NCBI RefSeq assembly: GCF_001545925.1
Contig: NZ_LMVQ01000024.1
Location: 1-45,669 of the forward strand
Length of the DNA: 45,669 bases
Source: Mycobacterium sp. NAZ190054
Lineage (GTDB): Bacteria; Actinomycetota; Actinomycetes; Mycobacteriales; Mycobacteriaceae
Reading direction: 5' to 3'
In this document: piece by piece, positions 1-7,299 of the stretch
Position numbering within the stretch: the first letter of the stretch is position 1
Layout of the letters: each line of letters begins with the position of its first letter
Notes under the pieces: generated by a model
What the model was told of the DNA's origin: nothing
The model's database searches: none
The model's input: the letters and a program-made list of their open reading frames with translations, nothing else
Translations under genes and position numbers: made by a program

Positions 1-1
1 G

Positions 2-91
2 AGTGAGCTTGTCAGCCGCACGTCAGAGCCGTTCTCGTCCAACGACGATGCCACCGAATTCATCACCAGCGATACCTACGGCGAATTCTGA
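2..91 (+). CDS. C-terminal tail of a gene cut by the window edge
   Basis: An open frame enters from the left edge and ends with TGA at 89-91, giving 29 residues that end in Thr-Tyr-Gly-Glu-Phe. The stretch is rich in Ser, Thr, Asp and Glu and has no motif I recognise. It could be the hydrophilic C-terminus of an upstream gene or simply an open frame in intergenic DNA; the visible part is too short to decide. Confidence 0.35.
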   Translation, partial: SELVSRTSEPFSSNDDATEFITSDTYGEF

Positions 92-402
92 TCGCTGCTA
101 GTCCACTTAAGCAGATAAGCAGTACATACATTCGAGCACCGACAAATTTCGGCGTCCGGAAATCGGTGACCGTTCTGCATCAGGACATCGGTGACACCTC
201 GAGTGGTGGTGGGGGCGGACACCCGGCGGCGAGGTGGGAGGCAGGCCGCAGTAGTACTGCGCAAGCCCGGCCGGCAGCGGCCACCGCCAAGTCAGATTTT
301 TTCGAAGACAACAAGATTCGCCCGACTGCCTCACCGCACGAAGCGGGATCCGCCCTCGATCCGACACGCACTTGAGCGAAAAGGGTTCACAGCCAATCGA
401 TA
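92..402. other. Gene-free stretch, no recognised element
   Basis: About 310 bases between the left-edge frame and the end of the proline-rich gene. Open frames exist on both strands, as expected in high-GC DNA, but none has a plausible start, ribosome-binding site or recognisable protein sequence. I see no strong hairpin or operator here. Confidence 0.4.
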
Positions 403-810
403 TCAGCGACGTCGTCCACCGCCGCGTCTGGGCGCGGGAGGTCGCGGTGCCGGTCCGGGGCGGCCGGCGCCCGGCCTCGGAGGCGCGGCTCCCGGTCGTC
501 CAGGGGCCCCGATTCCGGGTGATCCCGGACCCCCGACTCCTGGTGGCCCCGGAGGGCCGGGAACCGGGATGTCTAGATCGAGATCTACATCGACGAGATC
601 GGGGACGTAGACCGGCAACCACGGATCCACGTATACCGCGGGAGGAGGCGGGAATTCACAGATGAGCGTGGTGAAATTCCAGTACATGCCGGGCGGACAC
701 TGCGGCGGTGGCGGTTGGGCGCGGCCGACCGGTGACGCGGTCAGTTCGATCAATGGCAGAGTTGTCAGAACGACGGCTGACACGGCGATGTGGTGGACCC
801 AAGGCTTCAT
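403..810 (-). CDS. Secreted proline/glycine-rich collagen-like protein
   Basis: This 135-residue protein starts with a typical Sec signal peptide (charged start, hydrophobic residues about 8-25, likely cleavage after Gly-Arg-Ala-Gln near 32). A short Cys-containing segment follows (CPPGMYWNFTTLIC, two cysteines that could form a disulfide). Then comes an Asp/Leu/Val-rich stretch (DLVDVDLDLDIPV), collagen-like Gly-Pro-Pro and Gly-x-Pro triplets over about 85-115, and a basic Arg-rich end. Small proline-rich exported proteins are common in mycobacteria and mostly uncharacterised. A cell-wall or surface location is inferred from the signal peptide. The ribosome-binding site is weak (AGAGAAG). 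Composition bias also makes the antisense frame look open, but the signal peptide supports this strand. Confidence 0.7.
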   Translation of the reverse strand: MKPWVHHIAVSAVVLTTLPLIELTASPVGRAQPPPPQCPPGMYWNFTTLICEFPPPPAVYVDPWLPVYVPDLVDVDLDLDIPVPGPPGPPGVGGPGSPGIGAPGRPGAAPPRPGAGRPGPAPRPPAPRRGGGRRR

Positions 811-1142
811 GACGTCTTCTCTCGGTCGCCTCTAGGGGGATTCTAAGGACGGCGTGCCGCCCGGGGTGTCCGAATCAACACGGAAATCCGATGCACCTTC
901 ATGGTTCTGCGATGACGAATTCACCCACGTAACTCCGTCGACGGACATATCGTGAGCTTCATAGGTGCGGGATGCCGCACCCTCTGAATCGCGGAAGTAG
1001 CCGTGCGAATGACGTCAGTGCTACACGAGACCGGGATCAGCCCAACGGGCCGCTATCCCACCGATCTCGATGTCCGATCGACCTGTCGGCTCGACCGGTA
1101 GCGCGGCGAAGATCCCACACAAACACTGAAGGAGAAGCTGCG
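811..1142. other. Divergent intergenic region with a short perfect hairpin
   Basis: About 330 bases separate two divergently transcribed secreted-protein genes, so promoters for both should lie here. The clearest structure is a palindrome at 964-981: arms GGTGCGG and CCGCACC around a gatg loop. It could be a regulator site or an RNA hairpin in the leader of the downstream gene. An open frame continues upstream from the 1143 start, but it lacks a ribosome-binding site and would bury the signal peptide. Confidence 0.45.
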
Positions 1143-1511
1143 ATGACGTTGCCGTTACGACGTCTTGGGCGCCGGACACTAGTAAGCGCCGTCAGCGCCG
1201 TCGTCTTCGGCGGCGCAACGCTTTTGGGCGGGGCCGCGGCCGGGGCACAACCGCCGGCCCCGCCTCCACCCGCTCCGCCGAATTGTTCGCCCGCGGATTG
1301 GGCCGGTGTGAGGGCGGGAGTTGCCGCTGCGGTCTCGGCCTATCTGTTCACGCATCCGCCCGTGAACGATTTCTTCGCAACCCTCAAGGGCCTGTCGAGG
1401 GAAGAGATGCGGCCCCAGGTGCAGCAGTACATGGACGCCAACCCGCAGGTTCGGGCCGAAATGGAGGCCATCAGGAAACCCGCGGTCGATTTCCTGGACC
1501 GGTGTAAGTAG
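1143..1511 (+). CDS. Haemophore-related exported protein (MHB / Rv0203-like family)
   Basis: A 122-residue protein. The start at 1143 is chosen because AAGGAGAAG lies just upstream and the N-terminus is then a clean signal peptide (twin Arg at 9-10, hydrophobic 14-33, cleavage near Ala-Gly-Ala-Gln). The mature part begins with a Pro-rich linker. It continues with Asn-Cys-Ser-Pro-Ala-Asp, an Ala-rich helix, a 'FFATLKGL' segment, 'DANPQVRAEM' and a C-terminal Cys before the last Lys. This layout, two cysteines framing a small helical domain, is that of mycobacterial haem-binding haemophore-like proteins. Haem or iron handling outside the membrane is inferred from the family. No partner transport gene is adjacent. 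Confidence 0.75.
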   Translation: MTLPLRRLGRRTLVSAVSAVVFGGATLLGGAAAGAQPPAPPPPAPPNCSPADWAGVRAGVAAAVSAYLFTHPPVNDFFATLKGLSREEMRPQVQQYMDANPQVRAEMEAIRKPAVDFLDRCK

Positions 1512-1646
1512 TACCCGGATCCGATCCGGCCCGTCGTGGGCGCCGCACCGCAACTACCGCGGCGCTCCCACCCGGTTGCCGCGTCCGGCCGGTGGTGGCA
1601 CCGGGGCCGTGCTGCGCAGATCTCCGCGCTGACGAAAGAAGGAGAC

Positions 1647-2120
1647 GTGGATCTGGCGAGTTGGATCGTGGGTCTGTTGCTCATCGTGCTCACCATCGCG
1701 ATTCACACGACCGGGGTGGTGGCCATGGCGTTTCGTTTGGAGGCGCGAATCCGGGGCCGAGCCGGGAACGATCTCGGTCCGCGGCGAACCATCCCCATCG
1801 TGAGCGGCAGCATCGGAGTCGTCGCCTTGCTGCTCGCGGTTCTGCATGGGGTGGAAAGTGTGCTTTGGGCGTCGGCGTACAGGTGGCTCGGCGCATTCGA
1901 TTCGTTCACCGACGCCTCTATCTATTCCCTCGGCACGATGGTCTCGTTCGACGTACCCGGGCTGGAGTTGCCCGACCGGCTGCGCTTGATAAGCGCGCTG
2001 GAGGCGGCGAACGGCGTCCTGTTGTTCGGCATCAGCACAGCGTTTCTCTTCGCCGTGATGCAGGCGTACTTTCTGACGTTCTTCCGCCGACACAGGGACC
2101 AAACCGATACGAGACCCTGA
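1647..2120 (+). CDS. Small multi-pass membrane protein, ion-channel-like
   Basis: About 157 residues from a GTG start with GGAG immediately upstream; the gap to the start is short, so the exact start is uncertain. Four hydrophobic segments can be seen: about 5-25, 45-65, 78-98 (which carries YSLGTMVSF) and 120-143 (GVLLFGISTAFLFAVMQAYFL). The placement of a pore-loop-like segment before the last helix, and the 'EAANG..LFGISTAF' helix, resemble two-pore-domain potassium-channel-like proteins of actinobacteria. The TVGYG selectivity filter is absent, so ion conduction is doubtful. The gene stands alone, about 135 bases after the haemophore-like gene. Confidence 0.6.
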   Translation: MDLASWIVGLLLIVLTIAIHTTGVVAMAFRLEARIRGRAGNDLGPRRTIPIVSGSIGVVALLLAVLHGVESVLWASAYRWLGAFDSFTDASIYSLGTMVSFDVPGLELPDRLRLISALEAANGVLLFGISTAFLFAVMQAYFLTFFRRHRDQTDTRP

Positions 2121-2280
2121 TCCCCAGCAGTGGACATCCCGTGGCAGCCTCTCAGCTGCCGGAGCGGTCGAATACCTTGGGGGAGAACGCCAGTCGTTAC
2201 TCACGCAGCGGCATGTTCGGCGGCGGCATGTTGTCGTCCGGCTCGTCCCCGCGCGACGTCGTTGCCGCGGGTAAGGAGAA

Positions 2281-2514
2281 CTATCCCGTCGCAGGATAGG
2301 TCTTCACGACCGTCCCGCCCTCACCGCTGTGCCGCAGTTGCACATAGCGGTGCTCGCCGGGGACAAGCCTGGCGTGCTCTTCGAAGTCGGCTTCCGCCTC
2401 CGCCAGCGTCCTGCCCTCCGCGACGACGATGTTCTTCGTATCGCCGGCTTCATTGCCGCGGTCGTGGATGTCGCCGACCACGACGTCATAGGTGTCATCG
2501 CCGAGCAAGGTCAT
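2281..2514 (-). CDS. Small conserved hypothetical protein (77 aa)
   Basis: The start codon overlaps the stop of the upstream DUF2243 gene as ATGA (2511-2514), so the two are probably translationally coupled. The 77-residue product is acidic and soluble, beginning MTLLGDDTYDVVVGDIHD, with a central helix rich in Ala and Glu (LAEAEADFEEHARL) and an ending VVKTYPATG. I recognise no catalytic motif. The 'RTLAEAEADFEEHA' helix looks like part of a small dodecin- or HicB-like alpha/beta fold, but that is weak. Function unknown; its coupling to DUF2243 is the main clue. Confidence 0.6.
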   Translation of the reverse strand: MTLLGDDTYDVVVGDIHDRGNEAGDTKNIVVAEGRTLAEAEADFEEHARLVPGEHRYVQLRHSGEGGTVVKTYPATG

Positions 2515-3062
2515 CGCGGTCCTTCCGTTGCATGATCTGCGAGCACAGGGCGGGCCTCCCGTTCCAACACGCGAGCGCCCCGGCGATACAAGGCCCAACC
2601 GCCGGCCACGAGTAGCACGCCGAAGATCAAGAATCCGATGTCCCATGACAGCGGGGAACCCAGGTCGTCGCGCACATGGTGAATCCCCAGGATCTGGTGG
2701 TTGATCAACCCCTCGACCACATTGAAGATGCCCCAGCCCGCCAGTAGGAGACCGAAGTGGAACGACCACGTCGGCGCCAGTCGACCCTTGCGCCACGCCA
2801 CGACGGTCAGCAAGGTGCCTGCCCACACCATTACCCAGGTACCGACATGGAAGAAGCCGTCCGCCATCACATTGACCTCGAGCCCGGCCACGGTGTCAGT
2901 CGGATAGTCGTCCACGTGGCTGACCATGTGATGCCATTGCAGGATCTCGTGGAGCACGATGCCGTCGACGAAGCCTCCGAGACCGAGGCCCAGCAACAGC
3001 GCCGGCGCGATGCTGGGCCGGCCCGATCCGACGGACGGGTCACGGGTGAGCGATCTCGACAT
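2511..3062 (-). CDS. DUF2243 family membrane protein
   Basis: A 183-residue polytopic membrane protein with about four hydrophobic segments (about 20-38, 72-90, 102-122, 142-162). It carries the family signature GFVDGIVLHEILQWHH near 29-45 and paired histidines elsewhere (NHQILGIHH). The clustered His residues near membrane edges suggest metal or haem binding, as in other small His-rich membrane families; this is inference. DUF2243 proteins are widespread in actinobacteria and proteobacteria and lack an assigned function. The first gene of a two-gene unit with the 77-residue protein. Confidence 0.8.
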   Translation of the reverse strand: MSRSLTRDPSVGSGRPSIAPALLLGLGLGGFVDGIVLHEILQWHHMVSHVDDYPTDTVAGLEVNVMADGFFHVGTWVMVWAGTLLTVVAWRKGRLAPTWSFHFGLLLAGWGIFNVVEGLINHQILGIHHVRDDLGSPLSWDIGFLIFGVLLVAGGWALYRRGARVLEREARPVLADHATEGPR

Positions 3063-3120
3063 GGCCGTGGCTTACCCGCCCAGATGCCGGGAAAACGTTG
3101 CCCGCGTTCCGTCGCGCCGC

Positions 3121-3164
3121 TGACGGGAACGGCCCCCTCGTCGCCGAGAGGGCCGTTCCTGTCA
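3121..3164 (-). terminator. Strong stem-loop downstream of gjpA
   Basis: Arms GGAACGGCCC (3126-3135) and GGGCCGTTCC (3150-3159) pair perfectly, and flanking TGAC/GTCA extends the stem. It lies 12 bases after the gjpA stop. No T tract follows on either strand, which is common for mycobacterial terminators. It may also insulate the upstream end of the DUF2243 unit. Confidence 0.7.
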
Positions 3165-3175
3165 CTTCCGTGCTC

Positions 3176-4630
3176 TTACTCGTCGCTGCCGGACTTGTCG
3201 TTGTCGCCGGAATCGGACTTGTCGCTGTCCGAATCGCTGTCCGAATCGCTGTCAGCGGCATCGTCGGAGTCGGAGTCGGCGTCGGCGTCGTCGGCGTCGT
3301 CCTCGGTGACGTCCTCGGATTCGTCGGCCGGTTCGTCGGCGTCCTCGTCCTCGTCGGTCACATCCTCGTCGGCCGGCTCCTCGTCGGTGATCTCGTCGAC
3401 GTCCTCGGTGACCTCGTCGACGGGTTCCTCGGTGACCTCGTCGGCCGGCTCGGTGACGGTCTCGTCTTCTCCGCCTTCTTCGTCGCCCTCCACCGGAACC
3501 GTCTCATCGGCCGGCTCAGTCGGTGTGGTGGTCTCGGCGTCCTCGTCCTCGTCGGTACCCGTGCTGACCGGCACCGTCACCAGACTGTCCTCACCGGCAA
3601 CCTCGGTCGACGACACCTGAGTCAATTCGTCTGCGGCCGTGCCGCTCTCGGCGCCTTCGCCTTCTTCGTCATCCTCCGACAGCCCGGCCAGTGCCGCGGC
3701 GATCGCCTTGGGGAGCTGGACGAAGAACGCGTCGATCGGGCCGTCCTTGCTGAACACGCCCGGGAAGAACTCCCATTCGGCCGCCACGCTGGGCTGGTAT
3801 CCGTTCAGGAACGCGTTCAACACCTTGGCCGGAGCGTTGATGACCTCGCTGACCGCGGTGACCCAGTCGCCGTCGTAGATCGAGGCGGAGACGACGTTCA
3901 TGATGTCGGTCAGCTGGTAGATCGCGGTGATCGGCGGGCTCAACAGCGAGTAGGCGTAGCCGGTGGTCGCGTTGTTGGCGACCAACAGTGTGTCGAGGAC
4001 CGCGCCGACGGCCGTCAGGCCGAAGTCGCGGGCGATCTCCCCGGGAAGCGCGAAGACCGGCTCGAGCGGCCAGCCGAGCTCACCCAACCCGAAGATGCTC
4101 CAGCTGGTGATGGTCGCGAACGCCTGGGTGAACTGTCCCTGCAGCACGAAGTCCCAGGCGGTCTGCAGCGTCTCGGGGAGCTCACCGAAGTGCTCCGCAT
4201 AGCCCGTGGCCGACTCCTGCAAGCCCGTGTTGAGCGTGGTGGCGTAGGTCGACAGGTTGCCGAAGAAGCGCTCCAGGCCCGGGAACGGGTTGAAGACGGC
4301 CGAGGTGATCTCGCTGTACAGCGAGGACGTGGTGATGATCTGCCACGCGGCGGGGAGTCCTTCGGTCAGGATGCCGGCGCCCTGGGTGCCCAGGTTCTGC
4401 ACGGTCGTGGTGATCGTGTCGCCTACGACGCCGATCGGGTCGATCCATCCGGAGAGCTCTACCGCGCGGTCCTGCACGACCGGCAGGGTGGGCGCCACGG
4501 GGTTGATGGCGATGACCGACGCCCCGGCGATAGCCACAGCTGCACCTAGCAACTTGGTAGGACGTGGGGAAGAAGGCGAGAGCTCGGGCCATAGGCTGTG
4601 AGCTGAGTCGGCACGGCGGGCCAATTGCAC
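3176..4630 (-). CDS. gjpA: GjpA-like porin protein with a long acidic C-terminal tail
   Basis: A 484-residue protein from a GTG start with AGGAG six bases upstream. Residues about 26-45 form a hydrophobic export segment (KLLGAAVAIAGASVIAINPVAP). Residues 50-318 are the conserved domain seen in mycobacterial proteins annotated after the Gordonia jacobaea porin GjpA, rich in Trp, Phe and small residues. From 319 to 484 the protein is low-complexity, dominated by Asp, Glu, Ser and Thr with repeated Asp-Glu-x-Thr and Ser-Asp units. The porin role comes from the family name and is not demonstrated here. The tail could bind divalent cations or span the wall. A DtxR/IdeR-like box lies about 45 bases upstream of the start, and a strong terminator follows. 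Confidence 0.75.
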   Translation of the reverse strand: MQLARRADSAHSLWPELSPSSPRPTKLLGAAVAIAGASVIAINPVAPTLPVVQDRAVELSGWIDPIGVVGDTITTTVQNLGTQGAGILTEGLPAAWQIITTSSLYSEITSAVFNPFPGLERFFGNLSTYATTLNTGLQESATGYAEHFGELPETLQTAWDFVLQGQFTQAFATITSWSIFGLGELGWPLEPVFALPGEIARDFGLTAVGAVLDTLLVANNATTGYAYSLLSPPITAIYQLTDIMNVVSASIYDGDWVTAVSEVINAPAKVLNAFLNGYQPSVAAEWEFFPGVFSKDGPIDAFFVQLPKAIAAALAGLSEDDEEGEGAESGTAADELTQVSSTEVAGEDSLVTVPVSTGTDEDEDAETTTPTEPADETVPVEGDEEGGEDETVTEPADEVTEEPVDEVTEDVDEITDEEPADEDVTDEDEDADEPADESEDVTEDDADDADADSDSDDAADSDSDSDSDSDKSDSGDNDKSGSDE

Positions 4631-4963
4631 GGTAACTCCTGAAATTACGGGGGACGTCTAGCCATAAGGCTTACTGAAGGTTAGCTGTGCCTATCCTGAG
4701 TGACAATACCTACCCCTCGATGGCTACTGCCGAAAAGTTAACTGGAAATGGCGTTAGCCGCCCGCACGCACAGGACGAAAGAGCGTGAACGGGCGGAGTC
4801 CGCCGCTGGACAGGCCCGCGGCTGCCGATCGAAGCGAACATTAGTCAAACGGCTTCGTCCTGTGGGTTCCACGTCCCGTCCGCGTGGCCCAAATCACTCT
4901 CGACGCCGCGTGCCGTCAAACCGGCTGTACTGCAGGAGGTCCCGCGGACGTGCGGTTCGCCGG
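4631..4963. other. Intergenic region upstream of gjpA
   Basis: About 330 bases between the gjpA start and the 3' end of the crp-like gene. The part nearest gjpA is AT-richer than its surroundings and holds the iron-box-like sequence at 4676-4694 and probably the gjpA promoter. The remainder (about 4750-4963) contains no convincing frame or structure. Confidence 0.45.
4676..4694 (-). promoter_or_regulatory. Possible IdeR/DtxR (iron) box upstream of gjpA
   Basis: On the minus strand the 19-mer reads ATAGGCACAGCTAACCTTC. By eye it matches the IdeR consensus (TTAGGTTAGSCTAACCTAA) at 12 of 19 positions, with a perfect GCTAACCT half. The other half is weak. Its place 46 bases before the gjpA start fits repression or activation of that promoter. 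The match is borderline. Confidence 0.4.
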
Positions 4964-5641
4964 TCAGCGCTGCGCGCGGCGGGCCAGCCGCGCGGGGTCG
5001 TGGATGACCGTGGTCTTGCCCCGCTGTTCGATCCAGCCGCGCTGCCCGAAATCGGACAGCGCCTTGTTGACCGTCTCCCGGGAGGACCCGGCCAGCTGTG
5101 CGAGCTCCTCCTGGGTGAGCCCGTGCTCGACCCGCAGGGCACCGTTCTGTTGGGTGCCGAAACGGCGGGCGAGGTCGAGCAGCTGCTTGGCGACCCGGCC
5201 CGGGACGTCGGTGAAGATCAGGTCGCACAACGCGTCGTTGGTGCGCCGCAGCCTGCGGGCCAGCACGCGCAGCAACTGGTCGGCGATCTCCGGACGCTCG
5301 GCGATCCAGTGACGCAATGCGTCCCGGTCCATGGTGACCGCGTGCACCGCGCTCAGAGTGGTGACCGAGGATGTCCTCGGTCCCGGATCGAAAATGGCCA
5401 GTTCCCCGAACATGTCGGCCGGGCCCATCAACGTCAGCAGGCTCTCGCGCCCGTCGGGGGTGGCGCATCCGACCTTCACCGTCCCCGAGGTGATGATGTA
5501 GAGCCGGTCACCCAGCTCGCCCTCGGTGAAGATCCGGTGGCCACGCGGAAAGGACACCTCCTGCAACTGGCTGCACAACGCCGCCACCGCGCTCCGGTCC
5601 ACACCCTGGAAGATGGCGGCCCGCGCCAGAACTTCGTCCAC
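4964..5641 (-). CDS. Crp/Fnr-family cAMP-type transcription regulator, close to Rv3676
   Basis: A 225-residue protein; the GTG at 5641 is chosen because it gives the same N-terminus and length as mycobacterial Crp ([13 protein letters not shown]) and has AAAGGGA upstream. The cyclic-nucleotide pocket is intact: [15 protein letters not shown] at 78-92, with Glu and Arg-Thr in the cAMP-contact positions. The winged helix-turn-helix follows ([20 protein letters not shown], 175-194). Despite high similarity to Rv3676 as I recall it, substitutions are scattered, so this may be the second, divergent Crp that fast-growing mycobacteria carry rather than the main one. Targets are not apparent; one TGTGA half-site lies upstream near 5731. 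Confidence 0.85.
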   Translation of the reverse strand: MDEVLARAAIFQGVDRSAVAALCSQLQEVSFPRGHRIFTEGELGDRLYIITSGTVKVGCATPDGRESLLTLMGPADMFGELAIFDPGPRTSSVTTLSAVHAVTMDRDALRHWIAERPEIADQLLRVLARRLRRTNDALCDLIFTDVPGRVAKQLLDLARRFGTQQNGALRVEHGLTQEELAQLAGSSRETVNKALSDFGQRGWIEQRGKTTVIHDPARLARRAQR

Positions 5642-5808
5642 GCTGTCCCTTTCCCGCTCCTGCGGCCCCCCGGTCCGGGCGCGCCGAGCACGCCTTACGG
5701 GAGCGAGAGCACGTGTAACGTAGCAGGCGCGGTGTGATCTCCGCGAGCGCGACGGCCCGCACCCGGGCTGTGTCGCGGTCGAAAACCGCGTTGACGCAAG
5801 GCGGTTGG

Positions 5809-6363
5809 TCAGTCGACGGCGATGTCCAGTTCGTCGCACAGGAACAGGAACGCCGCCGCGAACGGGTTCTGCGAGGTGCTCAGCCGCAGTTGAGGCCAGT
5901 CGAGTTGTTCACGCACGGCGCGGACCGACGGGATCAGGCGGGCGAAGTCGCAGTGGTGCTCGTGCAGGGCACGCAGTCTCTGTGTGACGACCTCGGTGGC
6001 GGACAGGACCGGTATGGCCAGCGCGAGGACGTCGTGTACTTCGGCCCGGTCGATCAGCGCCATGTCGACCGGTACCCCGTTGATGCGATGAAGGACGTCG
6101 ACCAGGGCGGGTTGGTCCACCCCCAGGGCGGCCTTGAACAGCCAGTCCTCGGGTGGCCTGCGGATGTCGAAGCCGGCTTTGGACAGCGTGGCCGCCGCCG
6201 CCTCGACGTCATCCTCGACGACCACGAAATCGACGTCATGGGTGGGTTCGGGGCCGCCGTGCACCCACAGCGCGTAGCTTCCGGCCAGCGCGAACGGCGG
6301 ACCGTCGGCCTTGAGAGCCGAGGCGGCGCGCCGCAGCGACTCACGCAGATCATCGTTGGACAT
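5809..6363 (-). CDS. Nucleotidyltransferase-fold protein (AbiEii-like)
   Basis: A 184-residue protein with the minimal nucleotidyltransferase signature: Gly-Ser-Tyr at 28-30 followed by the metal-binding Asp-Val-Asp at 43-45 (THDVDFVV). Later parts match the same fold ([34 protein letters not shown]). Such proteins transfer nucleotides to RNA, protein or small substrates; some are toxins of AbiE type. No antitoxin-like partner gene is adjacent, and it faces an EEP-family gene across a 47-base divergent gap, so a housekeeping or orphan role is equally likely. It is 167 bases upstream of the crp-like gene on the same strand. Confidence 0.75.
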   Translation of the reverse strand: MSNDDLRESLRRAASALKADGPPFALAGSYALWVHGGPEPTHDVDFVVVEDDVEAAAATLSKAGFDIRRPPEDWLFKAALGVDQPALVDVLHRINGVPVDMALIDRAEVHDVLALAIPVLSATEVVTQRLRALHEHHCDFARLIPSVRAVREQLDWPQLRLSTSQNPFAAAFLFLCDELDIAVD

Positions 6364-6410
6364 GTGGCACCGCCGTTGGTTTCCGTTGCAGGGTGGGTAG
6401 TTGGGTACCC

Positions 6411-7217
6411 ATGAAGTTGGTGACGTTCAACATCCTGCACGGCCGCACCGTCGGCGACGGCGTGGATCTGGACCGCTTCACCGAGTGTGTGGCCGGACTG
6501 GACGCCGACATCCTGGCGCTGCAAGAGGTGGATTCGATCCAGGCCAGGTCCGGGCATGCCGACCTCACGGCGCTCGCCGCCGAGGCGATGGGCGCGCAGA
6601 GCCACCGCTTCGTCGCGGCGATCGCCGGCACACCCGGGGCCACATGGATGGCCGCGACCGGTGAAGAGCAGCCCGGCACCGCCGCTTACGGGGTCGCGCT
6701 GTTGTCGCGGTATCCCGCACTGAACTGGCAGGTCGTGCGGCTGCCGCGGATACCGTTCCGATTTCCGATGTATCTCAGCACCCCCCGGCAGGTTCAGGTC
6801 ATCCACGAGGAACCCCGCGCGGCCGTGATCGGACAGTTCGACACCCCGTTGGGTGACCTGACCGTGGTCAACACCCACCTGTCGTTCGTGCCCGGGTGGA
6901 ACCGGGTCCAGTTGCACCGGCTGCTGCGTGATGTCCGAGGCCTGCCCTGGCCGCGGATCGTGACCGGTGACCTCAACATGTCGGCGGCCGCGGCGCGACG
7001 GTGGTCGGGACTGCGGCACCTGGCCTCGGCGCCGACCTTTCCCGCCGACAAACCCACTCAGCAGCTCGATCACGTTCTGACCGACGATCCGGCGCTGACC
7101 GCCACGGCATGCGCGACACCCCAGGTGCCGATCTCCGATCATCGGCCCCTGGTCGTCGACCTGCGGCACTCCGGATCCGATGTGCACCAGGCGGACTCGC
7201 GGGCACACGGGCCGTGA
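6411..7217 (+). CDS. Endonuclease/exonuclease/phosphatase (EEP) family hydrolase
   Basis: A 268-residue protein starting MKLVTFNILHG. The EEP catalytic set is complete: Asn7, Glu39 (LALQEVDS), THLS at 155-158, GDLN at 186-189 and the final SDHRPL at 242-247. Family members are Mg-dependent phosphodiesterases or phosphatases acting on DNA, inositol phosphates or sphingolipid headgroups; the substrate cannot be read from sequence. There is no signal peptide, so it is cytosolic. An in-frame GTG lies six codons upstream, but the ATG gives the usual N-terminus. Divergent from the nucleotidyltransferase gene. Confidence 0.85.
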   Translation: MKLVTFNILHGRTVGDGVDLDRFTECVAGLDADILALQEVDSIQARSGHADLTALAAEAMGAQSHRFVAAIAGTPGATWMAATGEEQPGTAAYGVALLSRYPALNWQVVRLPRIPFRFPMYLSTPRQVQVIHEEPRAAVIGQFDTPLGDLTVVNTHLSFVPGWNRVQLHRLLRDVRGLPWPRIVTGDLNMSAAAARRWSGLRHLASAPTFPADKPTQQLDHVLTDDPALTATACATPQVPISDHRPLVVDLRHSGSDVHQADSRAHGP

Positions 7218-7278
7218 GCGCATCCTGCGACATGGGTCCGGTGTGGCTTCGTTGGAAAGCCTTGGGTGCGAGCGTATT

Positions 7279-7297
7279 ACGCCGGCCACACCGGCGT
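7279..7297. terminator. Stem-loop between convergent genes
   Basis: Arms ACGCCGG and CCGGCGT around a ccaca loop, placed between the EEP gene stop (7217) and the sulfotransferase stop (7300). It can serve both strands. No T tract. Confidence 0.55.
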
Positions 7298-7299
7298 GC

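Noticed and set aside
972..1142. Upstream extension of the haemophore-like gene
   Set aside because: No ribosome-binding site, and it would bury a perfect signal peptide; AAGGAGAAG supports 1143.
3098..4549. Long plus-strand frame opposite gjpA
   Set aside because: It mirrors the acidic repeat codons and has no start signal, domain or export pattern.
5642..5760. Crp autoregulatory site
   Set aside because: Only a TGTGA half is visible, without the matching TCACA at the right spacing.
5809..6363. Toxin-antitoxin (AbiE) system
   Set aside because: Only the nucleotidyltransferase is present; no AbiEi-like antitoxin gene lies on either side.
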